NCBI RefSeq assembly: GCF_005938645.2
Contig: NZ_CP042171.1
Location: 558,001-622,000, forward strand
Length of the DNA: 64,000 nt
Source: Pedobacter sp. KBS0701
Lineage (GTDB): Bacteria; Bacteroidota; Bacteroidia; Sphingobacteriales; Sphingobacteriaceae
Direction of reading: 5' to 3'
The translations under genes were made by a program, and so were the position numbers. Shown here piece after piece: positions 54,973 through 63,813 of this stretch. The notes under the pieces were generated by a model. It saw only the letters and a list, made by a program, of their open reading frames with translations. It did no database searches and had not been told where the DNA came from. The number at the start of each line of letters is the position of its first letter. Position 1 is the stretch's first letter.

Positions 54973-56604
54973 ATGGAAAACTTAAAAATTAAAGCGCTCA
55001 AAATTGCAATAGTTGCGATTATGTTATCTGCAGCTCTAGTAAGCTGTAAGAAAGAAATTAGCCCCCTCATGGAGCCTGCTACTTTAAAAATACCAAATAA
55101 AATGGCAGCTATTCCAACTCATGTTTTTGATTGGGAAACTGCTGATTACATGCCTACACCGGCGGGTTCACCTCCTATCTTGGTGCCTTGGGCATCTGGG
55201 AGCAATCAATTATTCCCTAACGAAATTGCTTTTGATTATAAAAAGGCTGATGGTTGGAATCTAATCTATAATACTTTTAGCCCTACGCAATTAACATCTC
55301 CCAATTTTTTTGCACTTTACAATAAATATAGAGGAATAATACGTTTTTATCTGTATTTACCTCCTGGAAGCCCATACTCATCTTCATACTTTAGTGATGG
55401 ATTAGGTATATCTGGCGGATATCCGTCTTCAATAATGAATTTTTCTAAAGAGATTATTGATCCTGAAAATGTAATAAAATCTGTAACAAAAATTCAAAAT
55501 TATCAAATACTCTCGACAGGTGCATGGTATGCTTGTCAGTATGAGTTAGCTTATGATCGCTATATTGCAAATGCCAATCATGAGAATCTCAACTTTGTTT
55601 GGAATGTATCTTCAACTAATTTGTCGCAAGTTATGTTAAATGGAACATCAAATGGAACTTTAACAGGGACTGTCGGTACTGCAGGATCTGGTGGCTTTAA
55701 TCTTGGAAGTTTATTGGGGAATTTAGGGAATGCAGCAATTCATGTGGCTGGTTTTCAGGGGGTAAAAGCACTAAATCTGCCTAAATCAAAAGTCTTTGGG
55801 ACAGATGTAACAAAGTCTATAGAAGATGGCATTAAAGGAGGCTTAAGTGGTGCGGTTAAAGGTTTTTTTAGTGCCATATTGGGAGGCGCAGCAACCAGCC
55901 CTCAGGTTGTTGATTTAAAATTAAAAGTCGAAACTAATTTAACGGGGTCTATAACAAACAATACCGGTATTCTAAGCACTACTTTGGCCATGCCAGGATC
56001 AGCTAATGCTAATTCCGTAGGATATATTCCTAGTTATAACAAAATTTTAGGTGCTTTTGATTTTTCAGTAGCTCCAATCTTGTTTGTAGCGAATCAAAAG
56101 GTGCCAATTAACGAATTTCCTGGTACGGAAATAAAGTATATAGATGATTATAGCGTAGCTTATCATCATGGCCTCCTTAATGAGTTTAGGCCAATAACCA
56201 ATCCAGAGGTTACCAATGATGGAACAACAGTTAAAGTTACCAGAATTGACATACTTGTTCCTTACAAACAAAAATATGCAAATTATGGTCGTCCTTCTGA
56301 AAAAACGACAATAGGGTCATTTGTGGATAGGACTGGTCCAGATTACCCAATGCCAGAAAGTTATGGGAAAGAAATCATTGGAGAAGAACTTTATGCTTAT
56401 GGTAGTAGCTCGAATGTTGGGACAGCAAAGAATATTTTATTTAAGGTTCAGCATCGTCAGGATTATAGTATCGGAACAGCTTACTATAATGTTACCAATC
56501 TTGATGGTATACGCATTCGTTATACAATATTGATTACTCCTGCTAATGGTTCTCAGCCTATCACGATCATAAAGACGGTTAAGCCAACAATAGAATTAGT
56601 TTAA
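54973..56604 (+). CDS. Exported lipoprotein with a glycine-rich central segment
   Basis: The 543-residue protein has an SPII signal (lipobox AALVSC). The body is rich in Pro, Tyr and Asn, typical of secreted Bacteroidota proteins. A central glycine-rich, small-residue stretch (about 230-310: GGFNLGSLLGNLGNAAIH, later KGGLSGAVKGFFSAILGG) has GxxxG-like spacing and amphipathic character. I do not recognise a family and see no catalytic motif. It has its own AT-rich promoter region after the terminator. A role in surface interaction or membrane insertion is speculation. Confidence 0.72.
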   Translation: MENLKIKALKIAIVAIMLSAALVSCKKEISPLMEPATLKIPNKMAAIPTHVFDWETADYMPTPAGSPPILVPWASGSNQLFPNEIAFDYKKADGWNLIYNTFSPTQLTSPNFFALYNKYRGIIRFYLYLPPGSPYSSSYFSDGLGISGGYPSSIMNFSKEIIDPENVIKSVTKIQNYQILSTGAWYACQYELAYDRYIANANHENLNFVWNVSSTNLSQVMLNGTSNGTLTGTVGTAGSGGFNLGSLLGNLGNAAIHVAGFQGVKALNLPKSKVFGTDVTKSIEDGIKGGLSGAVKGFFSAILGGAATSPQVVDLKLKVETNLTGSITNNTGILSTTLAMPGSANANSVGYIPSYNKILGAFDFSVAPILFVANQKVPINEFPGTEIKYIDDYSVAYHHGLLNEFRPITNPEVTNDGTTVKVTRIDILVPYKQKYANYGRPSEKTTIGSFVDRTGPDYPMPESYGKEIIGEELYAYGSSSNVGTAKNILFKVQHRQDYSIGTAYYNVTNLDGIRIRYTILITPANGSQPITIIKTVKPTIELV

Positions 56605-56639
56605 ATTGATTACCCACTCGTTATACCAAGTTATCCCCA

Positions 56640-56795
56640 AAATTACTTCTCCTGTACCTTATGTTTACCCATCCTTTACCTTTTAGGTAATAAATAGGTA
56701 GAGAAAAGGTAAGCAAAGGGTTAACATGGGGTTAACCTGGTGTAGAGAAAAGGTAAACAAAGAGTAAAGAATAGGTAGAGAAAGGTAAACAACAT
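56640..56795. repeat. Degenerate short direct repeats in the gap before the metalloprotease gene
   Basis: GTAGAGAAAAGGTAAGCAAAG (near 56698), GTAGAGAAAAGGTAAACAAAG (near 56741) and GTAGAGAAAGGTAAACAAC (near 56774) repeat at 43- and 33-base steps. An upstream inverted form (CTTTACCTTTT, 56674-56684) makes a partial hairpin. The remaining bases of the 401-base gap are AT-rich with no supported gene. Confidence 0.65.
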
Positions 56796-57005
56796 TTTGT
56801 CTGTCGTACTGAAAAAAGACCGACACAACAATCCGTAATATCATATTAAAATACGCTAATATTCTATTTTTATTTTATATATGTTTTATCATTTCTTTTT
56901 GTATTTTTATATTTAACTATTTGTATTTTTTATTAGTAATAACTTAATAATTTATTTATTATAGCTTAACAGTAAGATGGTTAATTTGGATAGGAAAACC
57001 TAACT

Positions 57006-58193
57006 ATGAAAAAAACATCTACTTTAAGCTCATTCTCCAGGAAAATGGGCTTGGCAGCTTTGCTGCTAACCTTAAGCATCTATTCGTGTAAAAAATCTGA
57101 ACCCTCTGTTGTCACGACCGAAAGCAAAGCAGAAGTTGAATCTGCTATACTTGCAAAAATCAAAGAAATGGGCTTTCAAACAGATGGTATTAAAGAATCT
57201 GGCGATTACTACGTGGTGGAAGGTGATATCTTGATCTCGAAGAAATCACTATCCACAGTTAAAAATATTGAAAAAGCAACAAATGCAAGTGGTAAAATAG
57301 CGCAGGGTAATACCAATCAGTTAATTCAGGGAAACCTCACAAATGTTATTATCACCCAGGAAGATTTCGATACCAGGTGGTTTTATGCAATTCGGGAAGC
57401 GATAACTGCCTGGAATGCGATAGGTAACTGCCGCATCAATTTAATCCATTCTTATAATCAATTTTATCCACCTTACACAAGTCCTTTTACCCCTAATATT
57501 ACCATTAGAAAAGTAAATCTGGGGACAGGTGCATTTGGACAAGCAGATTTCCCAACCGATGCAGGACAGCCCGGAGCTAATATTTGGGTAAATCATGTTA
57601 CCAATAATGTTACCAGTACAGGTGCCGACAATGGTATACCAAGAAGCCATGCCCAGGATGTGTTTATGTTGATACACGAAATTGGCCATTGTTTGGGCTT
57701 GCGTCATACAGATTACAATGGAGAAGGTAACTACGATGCTTACGGTAGGTATGTAGGCGTTAATGCTATACCTGGCACGCCCTCAACAGGCGCTGCGTCG
57801 GCAGATCCAAATTCAGTAATGAACTCTGGCAGACTTGGTACTTCAAGAACCTGGACTGATTTTTCATCATACGATGTAATTGCCGCTCAGTATTTATACT
57901 CGCCGGTAACTACTCCATTTGTAAGTACCTTTAAAAATGTGATTAACGGGCCATCTTCCAATTCGGCAGGTGCAACGGTGACTAGTACAGCAGGCGCCAC
58001 GTACAATGGTGGTTATTATGAATGGAGAATGTTAGATCAAAGTTTAAATGTTGTATTGCCGGTAAGCAGTTTTAGTGATTTTCCACAGCAGGAATGGTCG
58101 TACGGTACTCCTGGAACTTATTATCTAGAGTGTCGTTTGGTTGGTTTAGAATGTCAGGGAGAATGGGCAAGGCAAACCGTTACTTTTAATTAG
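57006..58193 (+). CDS. HEIGH-type zinc metalloprotease lipoprotein (peptidase M57-like)
   Basis: The 395-residue protein has an SPII signal (lipobox LSIYSC). The zinc site HEIGHCLGLRHTD near 223 follows the HExxHxxxxxH plan, and the later VMNSG block is the Met-turn. This matches the dual-action HEIGH metallopeptidase family. The C-terminal 90 residues (from FVSTFKNVINGPSSNS) look like an extra beta-rich domain. It is likely exported and anchored at the outer membrane, acting on external protein. It is monocistronic with a terminator downstream. Confidence 0.87.
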   Translation: MKKTSTLSSFSRKMGLAALLLTLSIYSCKKSEPSVVTTESKAEVESAILAKIKEMGFQTDGIKESGDYYVVEGDILISKKSLSTVKNIEKATNASGKIAQGNTNQLIQGNLTNVIITQEDFDTRWFYAIREAITAWNAIGNCRINLIHSYNQFYPPYTSPFTPNITIRKVNLGTGAFGQADFPTDAGQPGANIWVNHVTNNVTSTGADNGIPRSHAQDVFMLIHEIGHCLGLRHTDYNGEGNYDAYGRYVGVNAIPGTPSTGAASADPNSVMNSGRLGTSRTWTDFSSYDVIAAQYLYSPVTTPFVSTFKNVINGPSSNSAGATVTSTAGATYNGGYYEWRMLDQSLNVVLPVSSFSDFPQQEWSYGTPGTYYLECRLVGLECQGEWARQTVTFN

Positions 58194-58215
58194 ATAGTAG
58201 TGGAAATAGAACATA

Positions 58216-58257
58216 AAAAGCAGGGTATTTCCATTAGAAAATTATCCTGCTTTTTTA
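58216..58257 (+). terminator. Terminator of the metalloprotease gene
   Basis: AAAAGCAGG and CCTGCTTTTTT are separated by about 21 bases, followed by TATTT. The loop is long, so it is weaker than others. Confidence 0.65.
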
Positions 58258-58319
58258 TTTAAAACTGATTATGCACTAAAAGGTAATTTATGACCGTATG
58301 CGGTTAACTAAATTTTAAT

Positions 58320-58625
58320 TTACTCCGCTATCAGCTCTTTTTTTACTGCTTTCTTTTCTGCAATAGGTTTAGCTGTTTTAGCCTTCGGAGTTGCAGGAGT
58401 AACCTGCTCTTCTTTGATATATGGCGTTATAGAATCATCCTGAGTATGGAAAGTAACTTTTTTAGTCAATTGCTTTGCAAATTTTTCGATTACTTTATCG
58501 GCTTTTTTGGCTTTGCCGTATTGGATAACAAGTTCGTTAAATACAAGGGCTAATTTCGACTCTAATTCTTTACGTAATTTTTTGCCTGTCGAATGATTTT
58601 TCGACTTAGATTTATTCTTTTTCAT
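58320..58625 (-). CDS. Small basic protein of unknown function
   Basis: The 101-residue protein is Lys-rich with KKNKSKSKNHSTGKKLRKEL at the N-terminus, a helical middle (ELESKLALVFNELVIQYGKA) and an Ala/Lys/Pro tail like those of histone H1-type bacterial proteins. It has no signal peptide. Binding to nucleic acid is possible but not shown. The gene is monocistronic on the minus strand. Confidence 0.65.
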   Translation of the reverse strand: MKKNKSKSKNHSTGKKLRKELESKLALVFNELVIQYGKAKKADKVIEKFAKQLTKKVTFHTQDDSITPYIKEEQVTPATPKAKTAKPIAEKKAVKKELIAE

Positions 58626-58771
58626 TTAAAACTTATGGGTTTTCCCAAAGATAGAGAATCGGAAAGTTAAATTAGTATTATCATTATGTTAACAGATAGT
58701 TTGCTGCTTAACATATAAAATATTTTTCCTAACTTGTTAAATCTCAGAGGTTAACATTTAATCGAACGAAT

Positions 58772-58924
58772 ATGAATTACTCCATAGTAATCGGCGTTGC
58801 AGTGTTAGTGGTTATTTTAATTGCTTACCTGATTAAAAGAAACGAAAAGGATGAGGAAGCGTTTGAGGAGGAGGTAATCCAATCAGAACTTCCGCCGGAG
58901 AAAGACGATAAAGAAAATAGCTAA
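58772..58924 (+). CDS. Small membrane protein with acidic tail (50 residues)
   Basis: ATG 58772 gives MNYSIVIGVAVLVVILIAYL, one N-terminal membrane helix followed by a short basic stretch (IKRNEK) and an acidic, Glu-rich tail (DEEAFEEEV) ending KDDKENS. The positive-inside charge pattern supports translation, with the tail in the cytoplasm. Similar small proteins are widespread in Bacteroidota without known function. It overlaps the convergent gene at 58921 by four bases. Confidence 0.55.
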   Translation: MNYSIVIGVAVLVVILIAYLIKRNEKDEEAFEEEVIQSELPPEKDDKENS

Positions 58925-59196
58925 AAAGTATTTCCCGGCGCGATTTCGCCACCCAGATCCAGTGTATTCTGAAAACCTTCCAGGTATTGGAGTAAATGCC
59001 GTTCAGCGTTTGAATAAGAGTTAAATGTTGATGCCGGTTCGTAAGCATCAGCATCAGTTTTGCTTTTGTAAAATGAACTGATTTTGAAAACGAAAACTTT
59101 GCCATCGTTAATGGGCGACATAATTCTAGCCTTTACTGCGTGACCGTTTACCTCAACGAAAAATTCTTTTATAACAGTATAAATAACAGCAGACAT
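58921..59196 (-). CDS. Small hypothetical protein (91 residues)
   Basis: The product begins MSAVIYTVIKEFFVEVNGHA and is mixed in character, with aromatic residues in alternating strands and a helical second half (SNAERHLLQYLEGFQNTLD). No signal peptide. The reading frame from ATG 59196 is preferred over an overlapping 90-codon frame (58833-59105), which is richer in rare combinations and lacks a good start. I do not recognise it. Confidence 0.55.
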   Translation of the reverse strand: MSAVIYTVIKEFFVEVNGHAVKARIMSPINDGKVFVFKISSFYKSKTDADAYEPASTFNSYSNAERHLLQYLEGFQNTLDLGGEIAPGNTF

Positions 59197-59363
59197 AGAC
59201 CAGGTTTTAGATTTAACTCAATATAAGAGGTCTAAATTACCTTAAATAGCTCATGAATCAACCTGTTGTTGATAAGATAACATTTAATTAACATTAAATT
59301 AACTTTTAATTAAGATACTGAATGATTATCGCGTGTTTAAAAATTGAATAAAATTATCTCGTA

Positions 59364-59435
59364 TGTCAGTCTGAGCGTAGTCGAAGACCATTTTCAACAC
59401 ATTGACAAAAGCAATCCATTACGCTCAGCGAGACA
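59364..59435. repeat. REP-like intergenic palindrome, class 4
   Basis: CTGAGCGTA (59371-59379) pairs with TACGCTCAG (59420-59428), and TGTC (59364-59367) with GACA (59432-59435). This GTCAGTCTGAGCGTAGTCGA type is common in Bacteroidota intergenic DNA. Confidence 0.7.
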
Positions 59436-59486
59436 GCAAAAGGCTAAGTAATATTTAGCTATAAAATTTAAATAGGCGCTAAATCT

Positions 59487-60695
59487 TTAGCGTTTTATAG
59501 GCTCGTAGGCATAAACCACTTCATATTTACTGTTCTTAAAATTTGAAGAAAGTTGCCCGATTTTTAAGTTTTGTGATTGAGGTGTAGGTTCACAATACGA
59601 GTATTTTCTACCTTTATAAGTAACGGGTTCGCCAACTGGTTTTTCAAACTGTACGGCAATAGTTAAATGTTTAGGGTATAACAAGGCAATCATCGGCAGG
59701 TTATATATTTCCTTTACCAGATAGAAAAATAATGCAGCCCGGTCATCGCAATCGCTGTAGGCACTTAATAATGTTTGTTCAGGCGAAAAACGTTTTTCCT
59801 TACCAAAGTTTTCATCGTCATCTTCATATAAAAAACCATAACGGGTAAATCTCATCAGGTAATCAACACCTTTTTTCTGATCCATGTGTCTCAGGTTTTC
59901 TTTCAAGGTGGGAATAAGAGAGCTGTATGTTTCCCTGCTCAAAGGAATATTAAAATAACTTTCAAAATCCACTACCGGATAATTTTTAAAAATGGTTTGT
60001 ACATCTTGATTAACTTTTAACTTAAAATGATGGATTTTTTGACGGTAACTAAATTCGATATCCTTTTCCTGATAACTTTCCGGTTTAAAATCGGGCATTC
60101 TGGTCACCTTATAAGAGAAAGGATTTTTAGCCTCCGGAATTGAAATTTTAACGGGCTTGTAAGCATCGGCCTGTTTAAACAGTTTACCATAATCATGATA
60201 ATTAAGGCACATAAACTTTTTATTGTCAACCATAAAGAACGGAATATCGCTGATATCCTCTTCGTTTCTTACATAAAATATAACCTGATCATTGCCTACA
60301 GCTAACCGTGCGTCATAACCGCATTTACTCAGTAAAAACCATTTGTATAAAGTATAGCCAAAATAATTATCTGCTTTCGGACTAATCTGTTCGGCCGTCT
60401 TACGGATCAGTTGATAATAAATCCAGTCGTTTAAATGATATTTTTTCTGGTATTTTTCTAAAGAGGAAATAAGGGGCGCATACTGACCAGATGAGATGCG
60501 GCTGTAAAAGTTTGAAACAGCTGATGTAGTAGCTGTTTTAGGTATAGGAAAAACGACTGAAGAATCTACACTAAAGTTAAAAGTTCCATCATAAAAATCG
60601 AAAGAATAGTGCTGTCCCTTCGAGATGACGGTATTCATCATCAGGCAAAAGAACATAATGGTACTCAAAACATATTTGTAAATCCCTCTTTTCAA
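59487..60695 (-). CDS. Exported transglutaminase-like protein
   Basis: The 402-residue protein has a signal peptide ending MNTVISKGQ (about residue 27). The C-terminal half holds a transglutaminase-like cysteine-protease core: the nucleophile Cys in SDCDDRAALFFYLV near 318, the His in PKHLTIAV near 350 and the acidic residue in SYCEPTP near 370. The N-terminal part is beta-rich. Such proteins in Bacteroidota are cell-wall or periplasmic enzymes of unknown substrate. It is a single minus-strand gene. Confidence 0.78.
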   Translation of the reverse strand: MKRGIYKYVLSTIMFFCLMMNTVISKGQHYSFDFYDGTFNFSVDSSVVFPIPKTATTSAVSNFYSRISSGQYAPLISSLEKYQKKYHLNDWIYYQLIRKTAEQISPKADNYFGYTLYKWFLLSKCGYDARLAVGNDQVIFYVRNEEDISDIPFFMVDNKKFMCLNYHDYGKLFKQADAYKPVKISIPEAKNPFSYKVTRMPDFKPESYQEKDIEFSYRQKIHHFKLKVNQDVQTIFKNYPVVDFESYFNIPLSRETYSSLIPTLKENLRHMDQKKGVDYLMRFTRYGFLYEDDDENFGKEKRFSPEQTLLSAYSDCDDRAALFFYLVKEIYNLPMIALLYPKHLTIAVQFEKPVGEPVTYKGRKYSYCEPTPQSQNLKIGQLSSNFKNSKYEVVYAYEPIKR

Positions 60696-60821
60696 ACCGC
60701 TTTATATTTGGTTACATTAAATTTACTTATTATTAACACAAAAGCAACAATTTCTTTATGTGAATAATGAGATAGCGTTTAACGGGAAATTAACATTGGG
60801 TTTTTATGAATTCGGACCAGG

Positions 60822-61628
60822 TTACTTTTTTAGGGCATAAAGTCCCTTTCTTAAATGGTTTAAAAGTGAGGTATTACAATCTTTACAGTCTATTTCTTTC
60901 AAATGGATGGGTTTGCCAATACTGATTTTTAACCGGTGACCATTTTTGTTGAATAACTCTGAAATCAGCTTTGCTGTTTGTAATGAAGGATGTATAAACT
61001 TCAGCAGGCTAAAAAAGATGCCGTTATTGCCATGAAAATACACCGGTAGTATCGGTACATTGGCCTTGGAGATGATTTTTCCAACCACGGGATGCCATTC
61101 ACGGTCTGTAATCTGATTTTTTCTGAATTTATAAGAAGAAACTTCCCCTGCCGGAAAAATAGCAACCGGACTACCAGCTTTTAAAACTTTTAAAGTTGTT
61201 TTTAATCCGCTAATACTTAATGAATCCTGAACTTTTTCGAACGGATTTACCGCGATAATACATTTCTCCAGATTTGGGATTTTCTTTAACAGAAAATTCC
61301 CCATGAACATCGTATCAGGTCGGTGATTGGCAAGTATGCTTAATAATGCCAATGATTCTATGGCGCCGTAGGGATGGTTTGCAATCGCAATGAATGCGCC
61401 TTCTTTTGGAATATGGGCTAAATCCTCATCACTGATCTGAATAGTAACCCCCAGAACCTCCAGGATATGATTGGCAAATTTTTCTCCTTCTAAGGTATTG
61501 GCATCTCTAATAATTCCGTTGAAGTCGTTAATCTTTAAGAACTTCATTAAGAAGGAAGCAAGACCAGGAATTGGAATATTACAAATGCCTGTTGCCTTTG
61601 AAAAATTCTCTTTAGAAATGACTGTCAT
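60822..61628 (-). CDS. Lysophospholipid-type O-acyltransferase (PlsC-like), paralogue of the OlsF N-domain
   Basis: The 268-residue protein aligns end to end with residues 1-255 of the OlsF-like protein at 61968-63719 (shared PGLAxxxM start, NHPYGxxE, FPAGEVSxxK). The acyltransferase motif reads NHPYGAIE, an HX5E variant of the usual NHX4D, with FPAGEVS as the second motif. It lacks the C-terminal acetyltransferase domain. It might supply or replace the O-acyl step of aminolipid synthesis. It is encoded 339 bases downstream of its paralogue, both on the minus strand. Confidence 0.82.
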   Translation of the reverse strand: MTVISKENFSKATGICNIPIPGLASFLMKFLKINDFNGIIRDANTLEGEKFANHILEVLGVTIQISDEDLAHIPKEGAFIAIANHPYGAIESLALLSILANHRPDTMFMGNFLLKKIPNLEKCIIAVNPFEKVQDSLSISGLKTTLKVLKAGSPVAIFPAGEVSSYKFRKNQITDREWHPVVGKIISKANVPILPVYFHGNNGIFFSLLKFIHPSLQTAKLISELFNKNGHRLKISIGKPIHLKEIDCKDCNTSLLNHLRKGLYALKK

Positions 61629-61925
61629 AATGAAAGTTCAAAATTGATTCCATTAGGGAAGCAATTTGATAAATGATTTTTTATTTGAGCTAAATATAAG
61701 GGTGGGAAACATTCGGTTCTCACAAAGAAGAATGTTTATCATAGCTCATACAGCGTACCTAAAGATAATGGAATAATATGAACAACTGCGTATTAATCGA
61801 TTAAGAAATTGTAAGGAATGAAATTTTATAAATAATATTTCATTAACACCAATTTAACAAGGTAAACCTACTTTTGTGGCATAAATATTTGGTTAGTATT
61901 TATAAAGTTTAGGTTAGTTGATAAT
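61629..61925. other. Gap between the two acyltransferase genes
   Basis: Besides the terminator at 61926, only a lone plus-strand TACTTTTG (61869-61876) stands out. No minus-33 box or gene accompanies it. The rest is AT-rich and I see nothing else. Confidence 0.4.
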
Positions 61926-61957
61926 AAAAAACCCAGATGGATGTCTGGGTTTTTTTA
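61926..61957 (-). terminator. Terminator of the OlsF-like gene
   Basis: ACCCAGA (61931-61937) pairs with TCTGGGT (61944-61950) over a 6-base loop, with poly-T on both strands. It lies 11 bases after the OlsF-like stop. Confidence 0.88.
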
Positions 61958-61967
61958 TTGAATTAAT

Positions 61968-63719
61968 TTATAGATTTTTGCCGAGTTTTTCGAGCATTTC
62001 AGGTGGAATATTATGTGTATCTACCACTAAGAAGCCATCTAAACAATCAGAAAATTTAGGATCGATATTAAATGATATAATTTTTGCATTCAGGTTCATA
62101 TATTGTCTTAGCAATACCGGGATCTTGATATGCGAGTTTTCAATGTCTCCGATAATACTGTCTAAATCTTTAAAAGACTCGCTGCTATCAACCAGGGTAT
62201 CGGTAGAAATAGGCAATAAATCGGCTTTGAATTTGTTCCGGGGTTTAACATATTTAGCCATCTCATAATCGAAATGGTTTTTGGTAATATAATCTACAAT
62301 TAGGGCCTTACTGAATTTTGAGAAATTGTTGCTGATACTTACCGGACCGAACATATAACGGTACTGTGGGTTATCGATCAGGTATTTTAGAATTCCTTTC
62401 CAAAGCAGGAACAGTGGTAGCGGCTTACCCTGGTATTCTTTCCTGATCCACGATCTGCCCAACTCGATACCCTGCTTCAACATGGGGTAAAACTGATCTT
62501 TCATTTTAAAAAGTTCAGAAAGGTAGAAACCACGGCGCCCCATGCTTTCTAAAATTTCATCACCTTTACCTATCCGGTAAGCACCTACAATATTTTCCAA
62601 ATCTTTATCCCATATAAATAAGTGGTTATAGTAGATATCGTAGTTGTCGAGATCGATTTTTTTGTTGGTACCTTCACCTACTTCACGGAAAGTAATTTCT
62701 CGTAAACGGCCAATTTCCCTTAAAATATTCGGGATTTTTAAAGTCGGAACAATATATACCTCGTAATTTTTCTCCGTCCAAACCCTGAAATCTTCCAGAA
62801 GCGCTACCTCATTTTTAATTAAGAGCCTCGAAGTTTCTTCAATTACCTCAGCAGGTTTCTTTTTAATTTTAAATAAGTTTAACGGGTTAAAGAGTTTTTT
62901 CTCTGTGTCTAAACCAATACCAAGCGCATACGTACGGGCTCTTAAAAAGTCCATCAGTTTATTGCTGCTGTTCATGTGCGAAATTTCAGATACGGCTATT
63001 GGTTTACCAATTCGTACCTTAATGGTACGTCCATGTTTATTTAAAAACTCCGAAGGTAGTTTTGCTGTACGCAGGGTAGGATGTATGAAGCTCAAAATGT
63101 TAAAGAAAACACCGTTATTGCCATGAAAATAAATAGGTACAACAGGTACTTTTGCTTTGGCAATCAGTTTTCCAACAACAGGATGCCACATCCTGTCCGT
63201 TACCTGCTGAGCATCTAATTTAAAGGTAGAAACTTCTCCTGCAGGGAAAATACCAATTGGCGTTCCATTTCTAAGTAAATCAAAAGTAGTTTTTAATCCA
63301 CTGATACTTGACGAATGCTGCACATTTTCGAAAGGATTTACAGCAACAAAAAATTCATCAAGGTTTGGTATTTTTTTCAAAATGAAATTTACCATTACCT
63401 TTGCATCGGGCCTAACCGTACACAATAGTTTAACTAAAGCCAAACCTTCTACACCACCATAAGGGTGATTTGCGATTGCGATAAAAGGGCCTGTTTTAGG
63501 AATACAATTTAAATCATCATCATCAAATTCTATAGAAACGCCAATGGTTTCTAATATCTTGTCTACAAATTCTAAGCCTTTAAAATGTTGATTTTGAGCA
63601 AATACGTCGTTAATGTCGTTCAGTTTCATGATCTCCATCATCAAACCTGCCAAACCTGGTACACCTAGCTTATCTATCTTTGTTGCTTTCGCAAACTCAG
63701 ATGTAGTTATGATCTTCAT
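61968..63719 (-). CDS. olsF: Bifunctional aminolipid acyltransferase (OlsF-like)
   Basis: The product is 583 residues from ATG 63719 (MKIITTSEFAKATK). The N-terminal domain (1-260) is a PlsC-like O-acyltransferase with NHPYGGVE (84-91) and FPAGEVS (158-164). The C-terminal domain (about 310-520) is a GNAT-type N-acyltransferase of the OlsB/hemolysin group (REITFREVGEGTN, later KGILKYLIDNPQYRYMFGP). This fusion matches OlsF, described in Serratia and Flavobacterium johnsoniae, which performs both acylations of ornithine lipid; the amino acid used here could also be glycine or serine. A minus-7 box precedes it and a strong terminator follows. Confidence 0.82.
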   Translation of the reverse strand: MKIITTSEFAKATKIDKLGVPGLAGLMMEIMKLNDINDVFAQNQHFKGLEFVDKILETIGVSIEFDDDDLNCIPKTGPFIAIANHPYGGVEGLALVKLLCTVRPDAKVMVNFILKKIPNLDEFFVAVNPFENVQHSSSISGLKTTFDLLRNGTPIGIFPAGEVSTFKLDAQQVTDRMWHPVVGKLIAKAKVPVVPIYFHGNNGVFFNILSFIHPTLRTAKLPSEFLNKHGRTIKVRIGKPIAVSEISHMNSSNKLMDFLRARTYALGIGLDTEKKLFNPLNLFKIKKKPAEVIEETSRLLIKNEVALLEDFRVWTEKNYEVYIVPTLKIPNILREIGRLREITFREVGEGTNKKIDLDNYDIYYNHLFIWDKDLENIVGAYRIGKGDEILESMGRRGFYLSELFKMKDQFYPMLKQGIELGRSWIRKEYQGKPLPLFLLWKGILKYLIDNPQYRYMFGPVSISNNFSKFSKALIVDYITKNHFDYEMAKYVKPRNKFKADLLPISTDTLVDSSESFKDLDSIIGDIENSHIKIPVLLRQYMNLNAKIISFNIDPKFSDCLDGFLVVDTHNIPPEMLEKLGKNL

Positions 63720-63768
63720 ATAAATTCTTAGATTGTTGATAGGCAAAACCTATTCTGTTTTGCAATCC

Positions 63769-63776
63769 CAAAAATA
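63769..63776 (-). promoter_or_regulatory. Minus-7 box of the OlsF-like gene
   Basis: On the minus strand this reads TATTTTTG, a consensus match 50 bases before ATG 63719. Confidence 0.5.
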
Positions 63777-63813
63777 AGATTTATATTTATAATCCACATG
63801 TCATATCGCATCA

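Noticed and set aside
58833..59105. 90-codon minus-strand frame overlapping the 91-residue gene
   Set aside because: It overlaps nearly all of the better frame 58921-59196 and runs into the plus-strand small protein gene.
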